Below, piece after piece: positions 10,351-22,775 of a stretch of DNA of 64,000 nucleotides. Position 1 is the stretch's first letter. Each line of letters opens with the position of its first letter. The notes below the pieces were generated by a model. It saw only the letters and a program-made list of their open reading frames with translations. It did not search any database and had not been told where the DNA came from. Both the position numbers and the translations under genes were made by a program. The DNA is from Vombatus ursinus (lineage: Eukaryota; Chordata; Mammalia; Diprotodontia; Vombatidae): assembly GCF_900497805.2 (NCBI RefSeq), contig NW_020954626.1, positions 5,215,959-5,279,958 of the forward strand, read 5' to 3'.

Positions 10351-11302
10351 TCTTGTGTAGTGGGAATATCACTGAATTTGGCATTAGAAGACTTGGCTAC
10401 ATTTACATAGAGGATTTCTCTACATTTATATCTTAATTCCTTTGGTTTATTAAAGAATTCTCTCCCCCACCCCCACCCCCACCCATTACAATGCAAATAT
10501 TTCAAAGAGGAGTGCCAACTTGAAGGAGTAATAGCTATCACTAGCTACTAACAGCATACCATGAATTAGTTGATCAGATCTTTTCCAGAGGTATAACTGT
10601 CTCATGGTGAAGACTATTGCTGGTTAAGACACACAGTTGATACATTTGGTGAAGATATAGGGAAGAAAGATAGATCTAGAATGCAGGGCATAGATATATT
10701 TGTGTAAGGCTCTGGGAAGCTAGTAAGTAGGTTGGGAGAGCACAGGCTATGGAAACCGAGAGAGTCAACACAGGTGAATTGGCCACCTAGGACGTAATTT
10801 AAAGATGCCAAGAAGAAGGGCACCAAAATGGTGGATACAGGCAGATCTTGGGGACATACTTTGCTCACTTCATAATTTTGCCCAAGACTGGTCTTGTTCG
10901 AATTTCTCTTTCTTATTTAATTCTCCAAACAATACCATGTGCCCTCTCTTAATGACTTCTGCCCCATAAGCCATGCATTTCTAGCTCAAAATCCTATCAT
11001 ATTATGAATCTCTGTCCAAGTAACTCATAATTATATTGTAAGTCTGCCAGGCATTGTCTTGGCACCTTGTTGTTCCTTTGGCATGATCCCTTTGTTCTGG
11101 CATTGATGATGACAACAAGCTATAAAATCCCCTTTATGAAGTTAACAATTTGAAATAGTATGAGCTGTCTTGTTTCTTTGATACCACATTGACAATGATT
11201 GGTGATTTATGGCAAGTTCATGTACTGGATCCACAACTTTGTGGGCTGGCATTTAAAAGAGGGCATAGCTAGTATCATAACGAAGATGATGATGATGATG
11301 AT
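10351..11302. other. Unassigned DNA
   Basis: I see no gene or repeat family. It includes a C-rich run (cccaccccc repeats, about 10465-10485) and a (GAT)n run just before 11303. Confidence 0.5.
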
Positions 11303-11570
11303 AACTAGCAATTTGTATGGCACTTTAACATTTGTAGTGCACTTTATATGTTATATCATTTGAGTTTCTGAAAACTTTTGGAAGATTGGTGCTATTGTTA
11401 TCCTCATCTTATAAATTAAAATGATAAAAGCTGAGTTTCACAGGGGTTGTTACTTGCCTGGGGTCATAGAGCTAATAAGCACCTGAGGCAGGATTGAAAC
11501 TTAGGTCTTCCTGACTCCAGGTCTACCTTTTTAAGTATTTCTCCACCTAGATGTCATACTGCCAACTTTA
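11303..11570 (-). mobile_element. MIR/CORE-SINE, nearly full length
   Basis: Reversed MIR: 'tggcactttaacatttgtagtgcactttatatg', 'tatcatttgag', 'gcctggggtcatagagctaataagcacctgaggc' and 'cttcctgactccagg', ending in 'ctccacctagatg'. Each block is diverged from the younger SINEs. Confidence 0.8.
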
Positions 11571-12395
11571 GAGAGAGATGGAGAGAGGGGAGAAGGCTAA
11601 AGAGAGATACATTAAGTCCCCTGTAGGGAGATCTGTGCATCCACAGGACCCCTCTTGGGAACTGCAGAAGAAGCAACAATAGAATTAGAGCATGCTGTAG
11701 TAGATAATGAAGGAATTCCTGGACCAAGCAGGAGTCAGAGGCAGACTATTGAAACATCAAGGGACACAGACAAGATAAGGAAGAGGAAACCTGGATCTTG
11801 TCTTCATTGATAATGAGAATTATGTGAGTTATATAGTCCTGAGGAAAGGTATCAATGCTCTATTGACCTCAAGTAATTTCCCTAGTGAAGGGGGATCTAT
11901 CCAATTTGCAGCACTCGAAGTCTAGAGGACTATATAGTCCATGGGAAGTCCAGTTCACTGTAGTGGAAGGTTGATGGCAACTTTTGTTTTTTAATAGTAG
12001 AGGTCCCTGGGAAGGTAAGGATCATTTAAGAAGAAAAGAAAATTATTATTGCCTATTCATGGGCACTAGGGCTATTGGAGTACATATAGATTTTGTTTTA
12101 AAAGGCTAAATAAATCTAGTCCTATAGTTAATAATTTCTCAGTCACTTGAGTGCATACATAGGGAATGAAGGTCTTTTTCTTATTTATGTATACTGAGGC
12201 ATGAATCATTTCTGATGTTCCCAGGATAAATACCAGGTTGGGGATACGTGCCAAAACAAAACAAAACAAACAACTGAGAAATCCCCAATAATGAACCTAT
12301 TCTTTCTAAACCTATAGATTCAATTTAGGGCTATAGCTATCAAATAGCAGAGCAGTGGGCAGTGGGCAGTGAATTCACCAAGAAGCAGTGGAGGA
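11571..12395. other. Unassigned DNA
   Basis: I see no coding signal or repeat I can name. There is a small (AAAAC)n tract near 12257. Confidence 0.5.
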
Positions 12396-12398
12396 AGG

Positions 12399-12648
12399 AA
12401 GCAAGAATTCATTAAGTACTTACTATGTGCTGAGCATTTTACAAATATTACCTCATTTGATCCTTACAACAACTCTGGGAGATAGATGATATTATTACCT
12501 CCTTTTACAGTTGAACAAACTGAGGCAAACAGAGATTACATGACTTGCTTGGAATAACATAGCTAATACATATCTGAGACTAGATTTGAACTCTAGACTT
12601 TCTGACTCCAGGCCCATCACTCTATCCACTTTGCCACCTAGTTGCTTC
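12399..12648 (-). mobile_element. MIR/CORE-SINE, full length
   Basis: Blocks in reverse order: 'ttactatgtgctgagcattttacaaatatta', 'cctcatttgatccttacaacaactctgggag', 'gaacaaactgaggcaaacagag', and the complement of the tRNA-like head 'ctctatccactttgccacctagttgc'. Confidence 0.88.
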
Positions 12649-14040
12649 TAGAGTACCTCCAGGTACAACAAAGTCCTACAAGGTAGTTTGACAGTTCCTA
12701 TGCCTAATAAGGGAATCTTCCCTTTAGATCAATATATTCAAGTCAAAGGAATTCCTATGTTAACAGGCCCAGGGTCCCTGGCTAAGCTGAATTGTTTCCT
12801 TAAAATAGATTCATGATCTCATTTCTTGTATAGAAATATTAGAAGATTGTTGGAGGTCTCATATAGCTATGCACCACTTGTCAGAGTTAGTACGTAAGAT
12901 TTTTCACCACAGCTTATTAATTTTCAAGACCCAATTTACATCCTCTCTGTTCAGTGCCAGTGTTGTTATGGTAATGTGATGACACCAGGACTTTGCTGCT
13001 CCTTACCTATTGACTTCAGAACGGGCTGGGTGGTTAGAATTCCTTAACAGTTTTGGGAAGGCTACCAAATGTTTAAGTGCCTGGGTGCATTAAATAAGAA
13101 GGAAGTAATCAGAGCAAGACGTTGTCAGTTAAAGTACTTGTGACACAGTTTTGTTTAATGCCTATGAGAAGAGTTTCAATGTGAACAAGAACTGAGAATT
13201 ACAGCGATTACACTAACATCAAAATGAAACCCTTGAAGGAAATATACCATCCTTTTTCATTCAAATAGTTGACATACATCTCACTCAGAGAGGAATATCA
13301 CAGTCTGATTTTAACTACTTGTCTCCCATAAGGAGAAGCTTGCTCTGAAGCTGTGTAGTCTGGGATGAGTCCCAAGGGAGCATAAACCTAAAGAAAGAGC
13401 AACAATAAGAGCTTTTGTTATACTCTGTTATGCTCCCGTGCCAGAATAGACCTTTGAGGAAATCTCTAACGTCGAGTTTAGATATGGCTTTTGTCTAGGA
13501 TTCCCCCCCCCCCCCGCAAAAAAGGTTTGAATACTTTCTAGAAAAATTGCTCGATGTACAAAACAGTAGATACCAGATTTAGGACAGATGTTTATTTCTT
13601 CCACTTGGAAAGAAATGCATAGAAGACAGAGACAAAATACAAAGACAAAGCATGCATTGACAAATATTTAACATATGAAATAGCACCTGGAAACTTGAGT
13701 GTGTTCAATAGATGTTTGACCTTCACTTTGGATTGTAAAGTCTGAACACCAATTGAAGGTCCATATCTCAGGAGCAAACAGGCATATACGGCTCATCCTT
13801 CTGACAGTGGACATCTTTTCCTCCAAGAAAGGTGTTCTTCACAAAGCACTTCTCACTCCCAATTAGCATCTAGGAACTCCAAACTTCCTGAACTCATGAA
13901 GTAACTGCTAAGACTGATTCTGCTCCTACAAACTTCTTCTCTCAATGGTAAATTCTTCTCAGAATCTCCATTTTGGAGAAGTTCCCAGATTAGCCATCAC
14001 ACATTCTCTGGTCTTAGTAGCCATGCCTTTCCCCCTCCTT
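12649..14040. other. Unassigned single-copy DNA
   Basis: About 1.4 kb with no gene, repeat or RNA that I recognise. There is a C13 homopolymer at 13503-13515, followed by G and an A-run. The minus-strand open frame of 61 residues (13592-13777) looks like chance. Confidence 0.5.
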
Positions 14041-14162
14041 TTTACCTCCTCCATTAGAATGTAAGCTACTTGAGGGCAGGAAGTTTTTCTTTTTGCTTGT
14101 AATTGTATCCCGCAGCCTGATGCCTGACACATAGTAAGTGCTTTAAAAATGTTTATTGACTG
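14041..14162 (+). mobile_element. L2 LINE 3' tail
   Basis: 'attagaatgtaagctacttgagggcagg...cctgacacatagtaagtgctttaaaaatgtttattgact' is the L2 3'UTR end. Most of the element was never inserted or has been lost. Confidence 0.85.
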
Positions 14163-15059
14163 TGGCTGGAAATGTCCATCTCTCAGGATTGCCAGTCAGT
14201 CACCTGTGCTCAGGGAAAGAAACACAAAGCAGAAGAGGCAGCCAGGGTCTTGAGATCATATCAATCAGATTCATCCTTTATCAGAATAAATGACACTTGG
14301 AAACAGATGCCAGTTCCATCTAGTTGAAGCAAGACAGGATAAGGACAGCCAATTCCCCTGTATCTGGTTTCCTCCCCTCCTCAGAATTCTAGGCACCTGA
14401 ATAAGCACCTGCAGTAAAAATAGTCTATAACTTCCTATTAGTCTCTTTAGCTTTCATCTTGGAAATCTCCCAAGAGGCATGGTTTTGGTGGGGAGAACTC
14501 CTGATATCACCATTGCTGCTTTCTCAGTTCTGCTGCTGTTCTTTTGTGTGTGGGGGGGGTGGGGGGCAGTTAAGAATAGTACCCTGCCACCTTCCTCCTT
14601 TTCATCTCTTCTATTTTCTCACCACCACCCTCATCCTTATGTACCATAATAATTCATCTACCTGTTCTGATCTCTAGTTTATCTACTCTATTCACAAGTT
14701 GGTATGAAATACAAATCCTAAGGTAATTAGCAATTAAACTTCCTTGCAAGGTAGACTGTATAAGCCTTGCCAAAAGGAGGGTTACCCTTGTAAAATTTTA
14801 TTTTTGGGTCCATCTGTTTCCCTTTTGAGTGTATAACTGTTTGTGTGTGTTTTGGGGTAGTTAGAGGGTGATTTTTAATTTTAAAAAATTATACTTCTAA
14901 CATTTAATAGCATAAATTTGTAGGGAATGTTTGCTAATTTCCTTCTCAATCAACTATACCTATGAGAAATCAGAATGCATAAACTATGCTATCACACCAA
15001 AGATATTACCTTTTATTCTATTAACTATATTCAATTTGCTATCAAAGTAATTGAGAGAA
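14163..15059. other. Unassigned DNA
   Basis: I see no gene or repeat family. It includes a G-rich stretch at 14548-14566 (ggggggggtggggggc) that could form a G-quadruplex on paper. Confidence 0.45.
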
Positions 15060-15740
15060 AATAAATAGGCTTTTAAGTACTGATTTTGTTTATTGATCTT
15101 TTGTTCTTATATTACTTACACTTCCCAAAGTATCCCTCTCCCTCTCCTTCCAAGAATGTCATTTTTTAGGACAAAAAAATACAAACAAAAAAGAGGGGGA
15201 AAAGTCCAGCAAAACTAACTGAGTCATTAAAAAAAGAATCTGATGCATTATGCAGTGTTCAACACTAATAGCTTCCTTGAGGGGAGATAACTTCTTATAT
15301 CTAATTGATGGAGCCAAGCTTGGTTATTAAAATTTTCCATCGTTCAACGTTGATTGTTTTATTGTTATTAGTTCCAGTTACTTGCTTTAGTCACTGTGTA
15401 TCTTGTTTTCCTGGTTCTGCCTATTTCACTTCGCATCAGTTCATATAAGTAGTCTTCACATGCTTCTCTGTATTAGTACTATTCAAATAATTTTTTGTAA
15501 CATTAAAAATTCAATGAATTTTTGTGTTATGCTTTGTTTAGCCATTCCCCAATCATTGGGGAATCATTTTGTTTATAGTTTTTTGCTGTTGTAAAAAAAT
15601 GCTGCTATAAATAATTTGGTATGTATTGAGGCTTTTTTTTGTCATTGACTTCCTTTAAAATATATTTCTATTAATGAAATTTCTGGGTCTTCTGGTTACT
15701 TCATTCATATAATTCCAAATAAGCTTGAAAATCATTAATT
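15060..15740 (-). mobile_element. Old L1 3' end, antisense
   Basis: Contains reversed 3'UTR blocks ('gtccagcaaaactaac', 'ggagccaagcttggttatt') and the ORF2 end ('ggttctgcctatttcacttcgcatcagttcatataag', 'tagccattccccaatcattggggaatc'). It is more diverged than the copy at 9326, so from an older L1 subfamily. Confidence 0.78.
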
Positions 15741-16311
15741 ATATAGTGAAAGTGAATACTATAGACTTGTTCTTGTTCTAAAAGTTGGTATTGTTGTAGA
15801 AGCACTCTAGAGATAACCCAGCTAAATGGGAGGGATAAAACCCAGATTATAAATTCTTGATACAGATCAAAAACCAGGCCAAAGGCAAAATATGGATAGT
15901 ATTACATAGATAGCCCAGAGAAAGGGGGAGTCCTTCAATTATTTCTGCTAAAAGCAAGACAACTGAAAAATTCTTATTGTTCCTTTTTCAGAATACAGAG
16001 AAAGAAATAGGGAGAACTGCTAACCAGGGCCTAATTATGACCCCTTCATTGGCCTGTGAATGGTCTTGAAAGAACCCATTCCTGAACAAATTCCATTTAA
16101 TTTCTATGTGATAGGCAAGTATTACCTGTCTTTACAAGCTTTGTTCTTATGTTAAGTTTATATTTCCAGAGAAACGGTCTCCTCTAATTTCTACTCCCAC
16201 CTCTTCCTAAGATAGCCATTTACCATTTCCACTCAGTTTCTGTCAAGTCATTGCCCCTTAGAGATACCTTGAAAGGCTCTTCTCAGAGGAATAATCAGGC
16301 CAGGGACTTAC
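15741..16311. other. Unassigned DNA
   Basis: I see no recognisable feature. Confidence 0.45.
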
Positions 16312-16515
16312 ATAACAGCAACAACAACAACAATAACTGGCATTCATATAGCACCTACTACGTGCCAGTCACTATGCCAAGCACTTTACAAATATTTTCT
16401 CATTTGATCCTTAGAACTATCCTAGTAGGTGTTATTATTATTCCCATTTTCTGATTGAGGAAACTGAGGCAAACAGAGGTTAAGCGACTTGCCCAAGGTT
16501 ATATAAATATTAAGT
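16312..16515 (-). mobile_element. MIR/CORE-SINE lacking its tRNA-like head
   Basis: (AAC)n tail, 'agcacctactacgtgccagtcactatgccaagcactttacaaatatt', 'ctgattgaggaaactgaggcaaacagagg' and 'cttgcccaaggttat'. It then stops before the tRNA-related end. Confidence 0.88.
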
Positions 16516-16942
16516 CAATAAGTTCCTGCTTGGGATGATAAATGGTGTGGTTTATGTTGCTTTTCTTTCTTAGAGTTCACATCCTAATCATTAGGAATAG
16601 AAAAATGTTTTGGTTTATGTATCCATTACATCTGTCCAAAACAATTTGAGAAAGGAGCTTACCTGTCCTCATTGAACTAGGAACTATTGCACATGCAGGA
16701 CACAGGTCTAATCTGGAACAGCATGAAGACAATGACATTCTTCTAAAGATAAGTACTTCTTGGAGAATGACCAATAACAACTTCAATAAGCTAGTGTGAA
16801 CCTTATGGACAGTTCTTGCCCCAGTGAGACTGTGAGGGATGGGGAACAAAGGGATGCGGCTAACTTGAATTGGCAGGTGTCTTACGTGTCACTATGAACT
16901 TTTCCCATCCCAGGAATATGAAGCATAACTCGTGGGCAGGAA
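16516..16942. other. Unassigned DNA
   Basis: I see no gene or repeat family. Confidence 0.45.
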
Positions 16943-17078
16943 CTATCTGTAAAATGATCTGGAGAAGGAAATGTCAAACTGTTTCAGTATCTTTGCTAAA
17001 AAACAAAACAAAACAAAAACCAAAAAACACAAATGGGGCCAAAAAGAGTTGGACATGACTCAACAACAATAACAACAC
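16943..17078 (+). mobile_element. tRNA-RTE type SINE, 3' half, with A-rich interruption
   Basis: 'ctgtaaaatgatctggagaaggaaatgtcaaactgtttcagtatctttgc' runs into an A-rich stretch of about 30 bp (aaaacaaaacaaaac...), then 'caaatggggccaaaaagagttggacatgactcaacaacaataacaac'. The A-rich stretch sits where the family has 'caagaaaacccc' and looks like local expansion. Confidence 0.82.
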
Positions 17079-17607
17079 TAATCTCTCCATTTCAAAGGTA
17101 TGCATAGTCTTCTGTACTTTCTTAATATTTTTATTTTCCTTTTTGTTTGTCATCTCATTGGAACTATTTGTGGCAATTGTTTTATATGTTAAACTTATAT
17201 GATAAACAGTGATAATCAGAGTCAATGTCTTTACCTTTATCCACTTTTAATTGTTTTTCCATCAATAGTTTATTTAAAAATGCTAGATTGGAGTTGTTAT
17301 TGTTACATGTATTGCATATACAAGTTTTCACTTTGTTCTGCTATTAAAAGATTATAAATAGTTGAGTCTAAAATGACTCCACGTTGATAATATTATTTCC
17401 ATTTTTTTGGAATGTTGTTGTCACTGGTATAATCACACAGTATCTCGTGACTTACTTGAAAAAATATTCCTGAAGTATATACATGATTTTCCTGATGAAT
17501 CTATATCTTTATTCTTTCTCATTTATTAATATTCAACTGTATTTAAAATTTTTATTTTATTTGGGATTCCCTCCTATATCCACCTTTCTATCAAAGTTAG
17601 GGAACAT
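17079..17607. other. Unassigned A/T-rich DNA
   Basis: I see no recognisable feature. The open frames here are short and A/T-driven. Confidence 0.45.
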
Positions 17608-17658
<51 letters not shown>

Positions 17659-17664
17659 TGTGTG
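17608..17664. repeat. (GT)n microsatellite
   Basis: A nearly pure GT run with one 'tgtatg' interruption. Confidence 0.95.
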
Positions 17665-18497
17665 ATTATGTTGACTTGATTCAGAAGATTTCGTCAAGTT
17701 CTTGACAAAATATCACTACTTTTTTATTCTCTGGAATAGACATAATAACACAAGAATCAACTCTCCTCATGGCTATGCTCATTTTATGTAGATAAGATGA
17801 GAAGATTAAGTACACCATTAGATTGTAACTTTTGTTACCTTAGAGCACATAAATTCTGTTAAACACTTGATTCAGCTCTCCAAGAATAACTTGTAAGAAC
17901 CATTCTTCTAATTAGTAGCAACTTCTTAATTTTATTTAGCCTGACATTGTCAACATAGATATGTTCAAGTTTCTATAATTGTGGATCAATTGGTTAGTTA
18001 TACAAATTGTCTCACATTTATAGTAATGATAGTTAATTTGTTCTTTAAAAAATGGTCTAAAAACCACATGATTCTTGTTACCTTTCACCTCCTTTTCTGT
18101 CAACCCACCCCTATCACTGAATTATGGTATTTGAAGGTTTTTTTAGCGATATAGAAATGATAAAGTGGAGTAAATGAGTACAACTTATGATAGAGAAAAT
18201 AAAATTCAGAACAGAATGCAAGGGAAGAGAAATAACATATTTGAAAGAGTCAGACCTATATTTATTTTCTTCTCAAATAAAGCACTTCAATGAATTTCAG
18301 ATTCAGTTAATCAGTTCACCTTTTGGATGGCTGTTTCTATATAAGGGACCTTCTTTCTCCACTCCTTACATATACACATACATATAAGTCAGTTAAGGCT
18401 GGTTTAATATATTATTTATGTGGCATCAACATTTTTATAAGTTTAATGAATAACCCTTTATTGACTGGTTTCTAAAGTTATCTTAAATTAACTATTT
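17665..18497. other. Unassigned A/T-rich DNA
   Basis: I see no gene or repeat family. Confidence 0.45.
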
Positions 18498-18755
18498 TTT
18501 GTTGCTGTTCAGTCTTTTCAATTGTGTTGGACTCTTTGTGACCCCATTTGGGGTTTTCTTAGCAAAGATACTGGAGTGGTTTGCCATTTTTCTCCAGTTC
18601 ATTTTAAAAATGAGGAAACTGAGGCAAACAGGGTCAAGTGATTTGCCAAGAGTCACACAGCCACTAAGTGTCTGAGGCCATATTTGAGCTCAGGAAGATG
18701 AATCTTCCTGACTTCAGGAACCACATTCTATCCATTGCAACACTTAGATGCCCTG
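18498..18755 (-). mobile_element. tRNA-RTE type SINE, full length
   Basis: From 'ttgttgctgttcagtcttttcaattgtgttggactc' (RTE-type tail) through 'gaggaaactgaggcaaacagggtc' and 'gagtcacacagccactaagtgtctgaggc' to the complement of the tRNA-like head, ending 'cttagatgccc'. The tail resembles the BovB/RTE 3' end seen in ruminant SINEs. Confidence 0.88.
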
Positions 18756-18837
18756 GTCAACTATTAGTTGATTATAAATTAACACTGAAGACATGATGCT
18801 GTCCAGACTGAAAACTTTCCAAAAACCTGGGAAATAG

Positions 18838-19275
18838 AAGACAGTGTGATAAAATGAATACAGTCTTGTACCAGAAGTGAGGGAGACTTTGAAAACATAG
18901 AAATTAGTTTTGTGACTTTGGGCAAGTCAATTCTTCTCTTGGCTTCAGTAAATAGCACTTACCTCACAGGGTTGTGGTGGCACAGTGCATAGGGTCTCTG
19001 GCCTGGAATCAAGAAGACTTGAGTTCAAATTTGACCTCAGACATCTACTAGCTATCTTACTCTGGGCAAGTCACTTAACCTGGTTTGTCTCAATTTCCTC
19101 ATCTGTAAAATGAGCTGGAGAAGGAAATGGCAAAGCACTGCAGTACCTTTGCCAAGAAAATCCCAAAAAGGGTCACGAAGAGTCAGACATGGCTGTAAAA
19201 TAACTAAAATAACAACACAGGTTTTTTGCAAGAATCAAATGAGATGTTATGTTTGACACTGGTATAAGCCATGTA
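18838..19275 (+). mobile_element. MIR-type SINE split by a younger SINE
   Basis: 5' part 18838-18974 ('gtgactttgggcaagtcaattc...taaatagcacttacctcacagggttg') and 3' part from about 19221 ('gcaagaatcaaatgagatgttatg'). Together they make one continuous MIR once the SINE at 18975-19215 is set aside. Confidence 0.8.
18975..19215 (+). mobile_element. tRNA-RTE type SINE nested in a MIR
   Basis: Starts at the tRNA-like head 'tggtggcacagtgcatagggtctctggcctggaatc' and ends 'gggtcacgaagagtcagacatggctgtaaaataactaaaataacaa'. Flanks cacagggtt (18965-18973) and cacaggttt (19216-19224) are a short target duplication. Confidence 0.88.
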
Positions 19276-19687
19276 TACACTTGTGGGTAGTATTTCCATG
19301 CAGGAATTCCTTCTTGGAGTTTCTCAGATAATTTATGATTTTCCAAATCCCAATATAAATAAGTTGAGAGATTGGGGAAATGTATCAAAATAATTCTGTA
19401 AGAATTAAAGATTGACAATTATTATAGAGATGTTACTGCTTCAAAGGAATGCATTGTCATCAAATCAAAAGGAAGGGCAAGAAACACTGACACTGAGTTG
19501 AAGATTAAGGTCAATATTTCTGGGAACTGGGGCAGGAGTGCAGAGGAAAGAAAGGGTCATGATCTAATAAGTCAAATGTGGTTGTAATTGTTGTCAGTTT
19601 TTAAATATACGAGTATGTATTTATGGTCCTGTCTGTATTCTTGCAAATAAACATAAATTAATAAGTTTATATGCATAGGAAATAAGG
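19276..19687. other. Unassigned DNA
   Basis: I see no recognisable feature. Confidence 0.45.
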
Positions 19688-19800
19688 AAGGAAATGTTTA
19701 TTAAGTGCCTACTATGTGCAGAACACTATGCTGACTGTTTTACAAATATTATTTCATTAAATCCTCACAACAACCCTGTGAGGTGGGTGTGTAGATACTT
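19688..19800 (-). mobile_element. MIR/CORE-SINE 3' fragment
   Basis: 'tttattaagtgcctactatgtgcagaacactatgctgactgttttacaaatatt' then 'cattaaatcctcacaacaaccctgtgaggtggg'. Truncated after this. Confidence 0.85.
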
Positions 19801-20631
19801 TATACTTATCCTATAAATAGTGTACCAAGAAATAATAAGTTTTGGAGTTGAAATAAGTCCTTACATTGCCGATTTGGATATGTGATTCTGTATAGGGCTG
19901 TTTACCTTGCTAGGAAATCTGAATTTTACATTATTTGTATACTATGTAATAATGTTTGATGAGATTTTCCAGTGTCTAAATATTTGGTATAGTCTACAAT
20001 TCTTTGTCAATATTATTAAACTTAATATTCGTATTTATTAAATTATTTGAGGTATATATAATGAGTAAAGAGTGTGAAAAATAATGGAAGTATTTTTAAA
20101 AAGATAAAAGAAATCAGTCAACTAATTGCCAGATGTTTTAAATAATTGTCACATATTGGTTCATATTGAAAATGTACTTATTATCATGTTTTTTACAGTA
20201 AACTTTGAAACTTTTAGTATAATCCTATCACAGAAAAATGATTCACTGTGTATTATTATAGTCACTAATTGTTATTTCAGAATATGTAAATCAAATATTA
20301 TATACAATATGGAACAATATGGATTTTAGAAATTCTTAAGAATTCCCCCAAATTCCAGTTTCTCATTCCTTTATCCTAAAGATTAATATCTGACAGGAAT
20401 TTGAAAACACCACTTGAGGGTATCTCAAGTGACAGAGATGCTGCAGTAGTAACAGTAATCTAGTAATCTACACTCTACTCATATCCCCTTTCTGTAAACA
20501 TAAGGAAAGCTTTCACTTTATTAATAAATCAATTAACCATCAATGAAGTATAAAGTATAATTTGTCCACTAAGTTGACAAGTTTAATAAACTTATTAAGT
20601 ACACTTTCAAGGTCCTTCCTCTTCACTGATA
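19801..20631. other. Unassigned A/T-rich DNA
   Basis: I see no gene or repeat family. Confidence 0.45.

Positions 20632-20723
<92 letters not shown>
20632..20723. repeat. (GT)n(GA)n compound microsatellite
   Basis: About 45 bp of GT repeats passes directly into about 45 bp of GA repeats. Confidence 0.95.
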
Positions 20724-20728
<5 letters not shown>

Positions 20729-21688
20729 AAAGGCGTGGGTGTCCCACCAGATGGTGCTTGCCCTGCAAAATCTTAGATTAGTTTTCCTCTCTTACTTTGA
20801 GCTCTATGTATTTCTTCTTGGTCCCATAGTCAAAGAAATAAAATTGTTGCTTAGAATTATGGAAAACAGGCCAATTTACAGCTACAGAGTCTCCAACCCT
20901 ACTTGGAAAAATTGCCACTCCCTGTCAAACCTTTATGTTGATTCATAGGTGATCCAATTTTTTTGTGAACAATTTTTTTTCTAAATGGAGTAAAGTAAAA
21001 TTGCAAAGAAGTCAGTCAGTCAATAAACATTTATTAAATTCCTACTATGTTCTAGGCAAGTGCATAGTAGGAACTTAATAAATTTATGTTTCCATTTCTT
21101 GCATAAGGTAAAGAAGAAAACTCTGTCTAAATCTCAAGGGTAAATGGGAATAAGAAGCAAGCATACAGTCCAATGAGCTCCCGTACTGATTCACTATTGC
21201 CCTGTCTCTCCTAATGGCCTTCTGCCTCTTGTGACTCCAATCTCTAGTTCCCAGGAAGGAGCAGATGCTGGACAGTAGCGTAAGGTGGAGGGGCCAGATA
21301 ATTATCCACACTTGTCTCACCAGTCATTCTCTTTAAATTATCATCATCATTAACCTTTGGATTCAGTAAAAATAGAATAGTACTTCAAGTAGATGAAGAA
21401 ATTCATGGGTTCCAGCTACATTCATAAAGTGCTTTGTAGAACTTAAAGTATAATATGAATGTCAGTTATTATTATTAATATTATTGGATAGTCTCTGAGT
21501 TTTAGGGTTCGGCTACTTTCTGTTGTTAGAAACCATGAAATGATGACACATTCTCATTAAATAAAGTGGAAATGCATGTTTTTGAATCATTCACATGCAC
21601 TGAGTTCAAAGAATAGGAAAATCACAAATTTTAGGAAGCAAAGAATAGCAATATTCCTGTTATTGTTTTGATGATAATTAAATTGAGT
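20724..21688. other. Mostly unassigned DNA with a small L2/MIR-tail fragment
   Basis: At 21013-21090, 'cagtcaataaacatttattaaattcctactatgttctagg' (reversed tail) is followed by 'gtgcatagtaggaacttaataaattt' (sense tail). These are two short L2-type tail pieces in opposite directions. I recognise nothing in the rest. Confidence 0.5.
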
Positions 21689-21706
21689 TCCAATAATAAT
21701 ATCAAA
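21689..21706. repeat. Left copy of an 18-bp direct repeat
   Basis: tccaataataatatcaaa, identical to 22776-22793. It immediately precedes the exact L1 5' end. Confidence 0.95.
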
Positions 21707-22775
21707 GGCGGAGCCAAGATGGCGAAGTGAAAGCAGTGACTTGCTTGAACTCTCCCCCAAACCCCTCCAAATACCTATAAAAATGACTCTAAACAGATTC
21801 TAAAGCAGCAAAACTCACAAAAAGACAGAGTGAAACAAATTTCCAGCCCAAGACAACCTGGATGGTTGATCGAAAAGGAATATGTTGCCAGGCAGGGAGA
21901 GGAACACAGTTTGGTGTGGATGCGCAGGCTGCAGCAAACCTGGAGCAGGCCTCAGAGGGCTGATTCACGGGCAGCTGTGGTGGTTTCCAGACTTCTCAAC
22001 CCACGAACACCAAAGACAACTTACAAGGTCAGTGGGAAAAGTCTGTGACTATGGTGAGAGAGAAGCTAGGTCTCAGCCGCAAGTCCCGAACGTGGCCCGG
22101 GCTGGCAGCTACCTCCTGAGGTTCCAGCCCACAGACTAAGCAGGAATTGAGTGGCTGATCAGAGGGGGATTATAGGGATCTCTTTGCCAGTGCTTAGGCA
22201 GTAATCTCTTGCTTTGCCTGTGCTTGGTTCTGGGTCACAGATCTGAGGGGTGGTCCTGGGGCGAGGAGGAGTGCTGGCCTAGTGGAGCTTGTTGTGGAGG
22301 TGGAGAGGAAACACCTCGTCCCTTATCATAGCACCTTGGAAGAACTGAAAATTTTCAGGTCCCTAGAAGTATCTCTGAAAACAGCTGTACAAACCCCTGA
22401 AGCTTGGGACAGTACATTCTCCACACTGGAAGCAGACTCTTACCTTAACAAAGAGTTTAAAACTCAAGTAATTGACCAGGATCATGAGTAAGCAGCGCAA
22501 AAAGAGTCAGACTATATTATCTTACTTTGGTAACAAAAAAGATCAAAACATACAACCAGAAGAAGACAACAAAGTCAAAGCTCCTACATCCAAAGCCTCC
22601 AAGAAAAATATGAATCAGACCCAGGCCTTGGAAGAGCCCAAAAAGAATTTTGAGAAGCAAGTAAGAGAAGTAGAGGAAAAACTGGGAAGAGAAATGAGAG
22701 TGATGTAAGAAAATCATGAAAAACAAGTCAACAGCTTGCTAAAGGAGACCCCCAAAAATACTGAAGAATATAACA
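21707..22775 (+). mobile_element. L1 5' fragment (complete 5'UTR plus ORF1 start) lacking a 3' end
   Basis: Begins with the canonical L1 start ggcggagccaagatggcgaa, continues through a 5'UTR of about 775 bp and stops about 290 bp into ORF1, after 'ctgaagaatataaca'. It has no ORF2, 3'UTR or poly(A). An 18-bp perfect direct repeat flanks it. Normal L1 insertions lose the 5' end and keep the 3' end; this one does the opposite. Its 5'UTR is close to those of 5502-8356 and 52678-57642. Confidence 0.9.
22484..22708 (+). pseudogene. L1/HAL1 ORF1 N-terminus, truncated
   Basis: ATG at 22484 in 'ggatcatgagtaag'. The 74 codons read MSKQRKKSQTILSYFGNKKD, then ...TSKASKKNMNQTQALEEPKKNFEKQVREVEEKLGREMRVM, a basic head and the start of the coiled coil, ending in a TAA where the sister copies have CAA (VMQENHEKQVNSLLKE). 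The motif SQTILSYFGNK is shared by all ORF1 copies here. It cannot make a functional protein. Confidence 0.85.
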
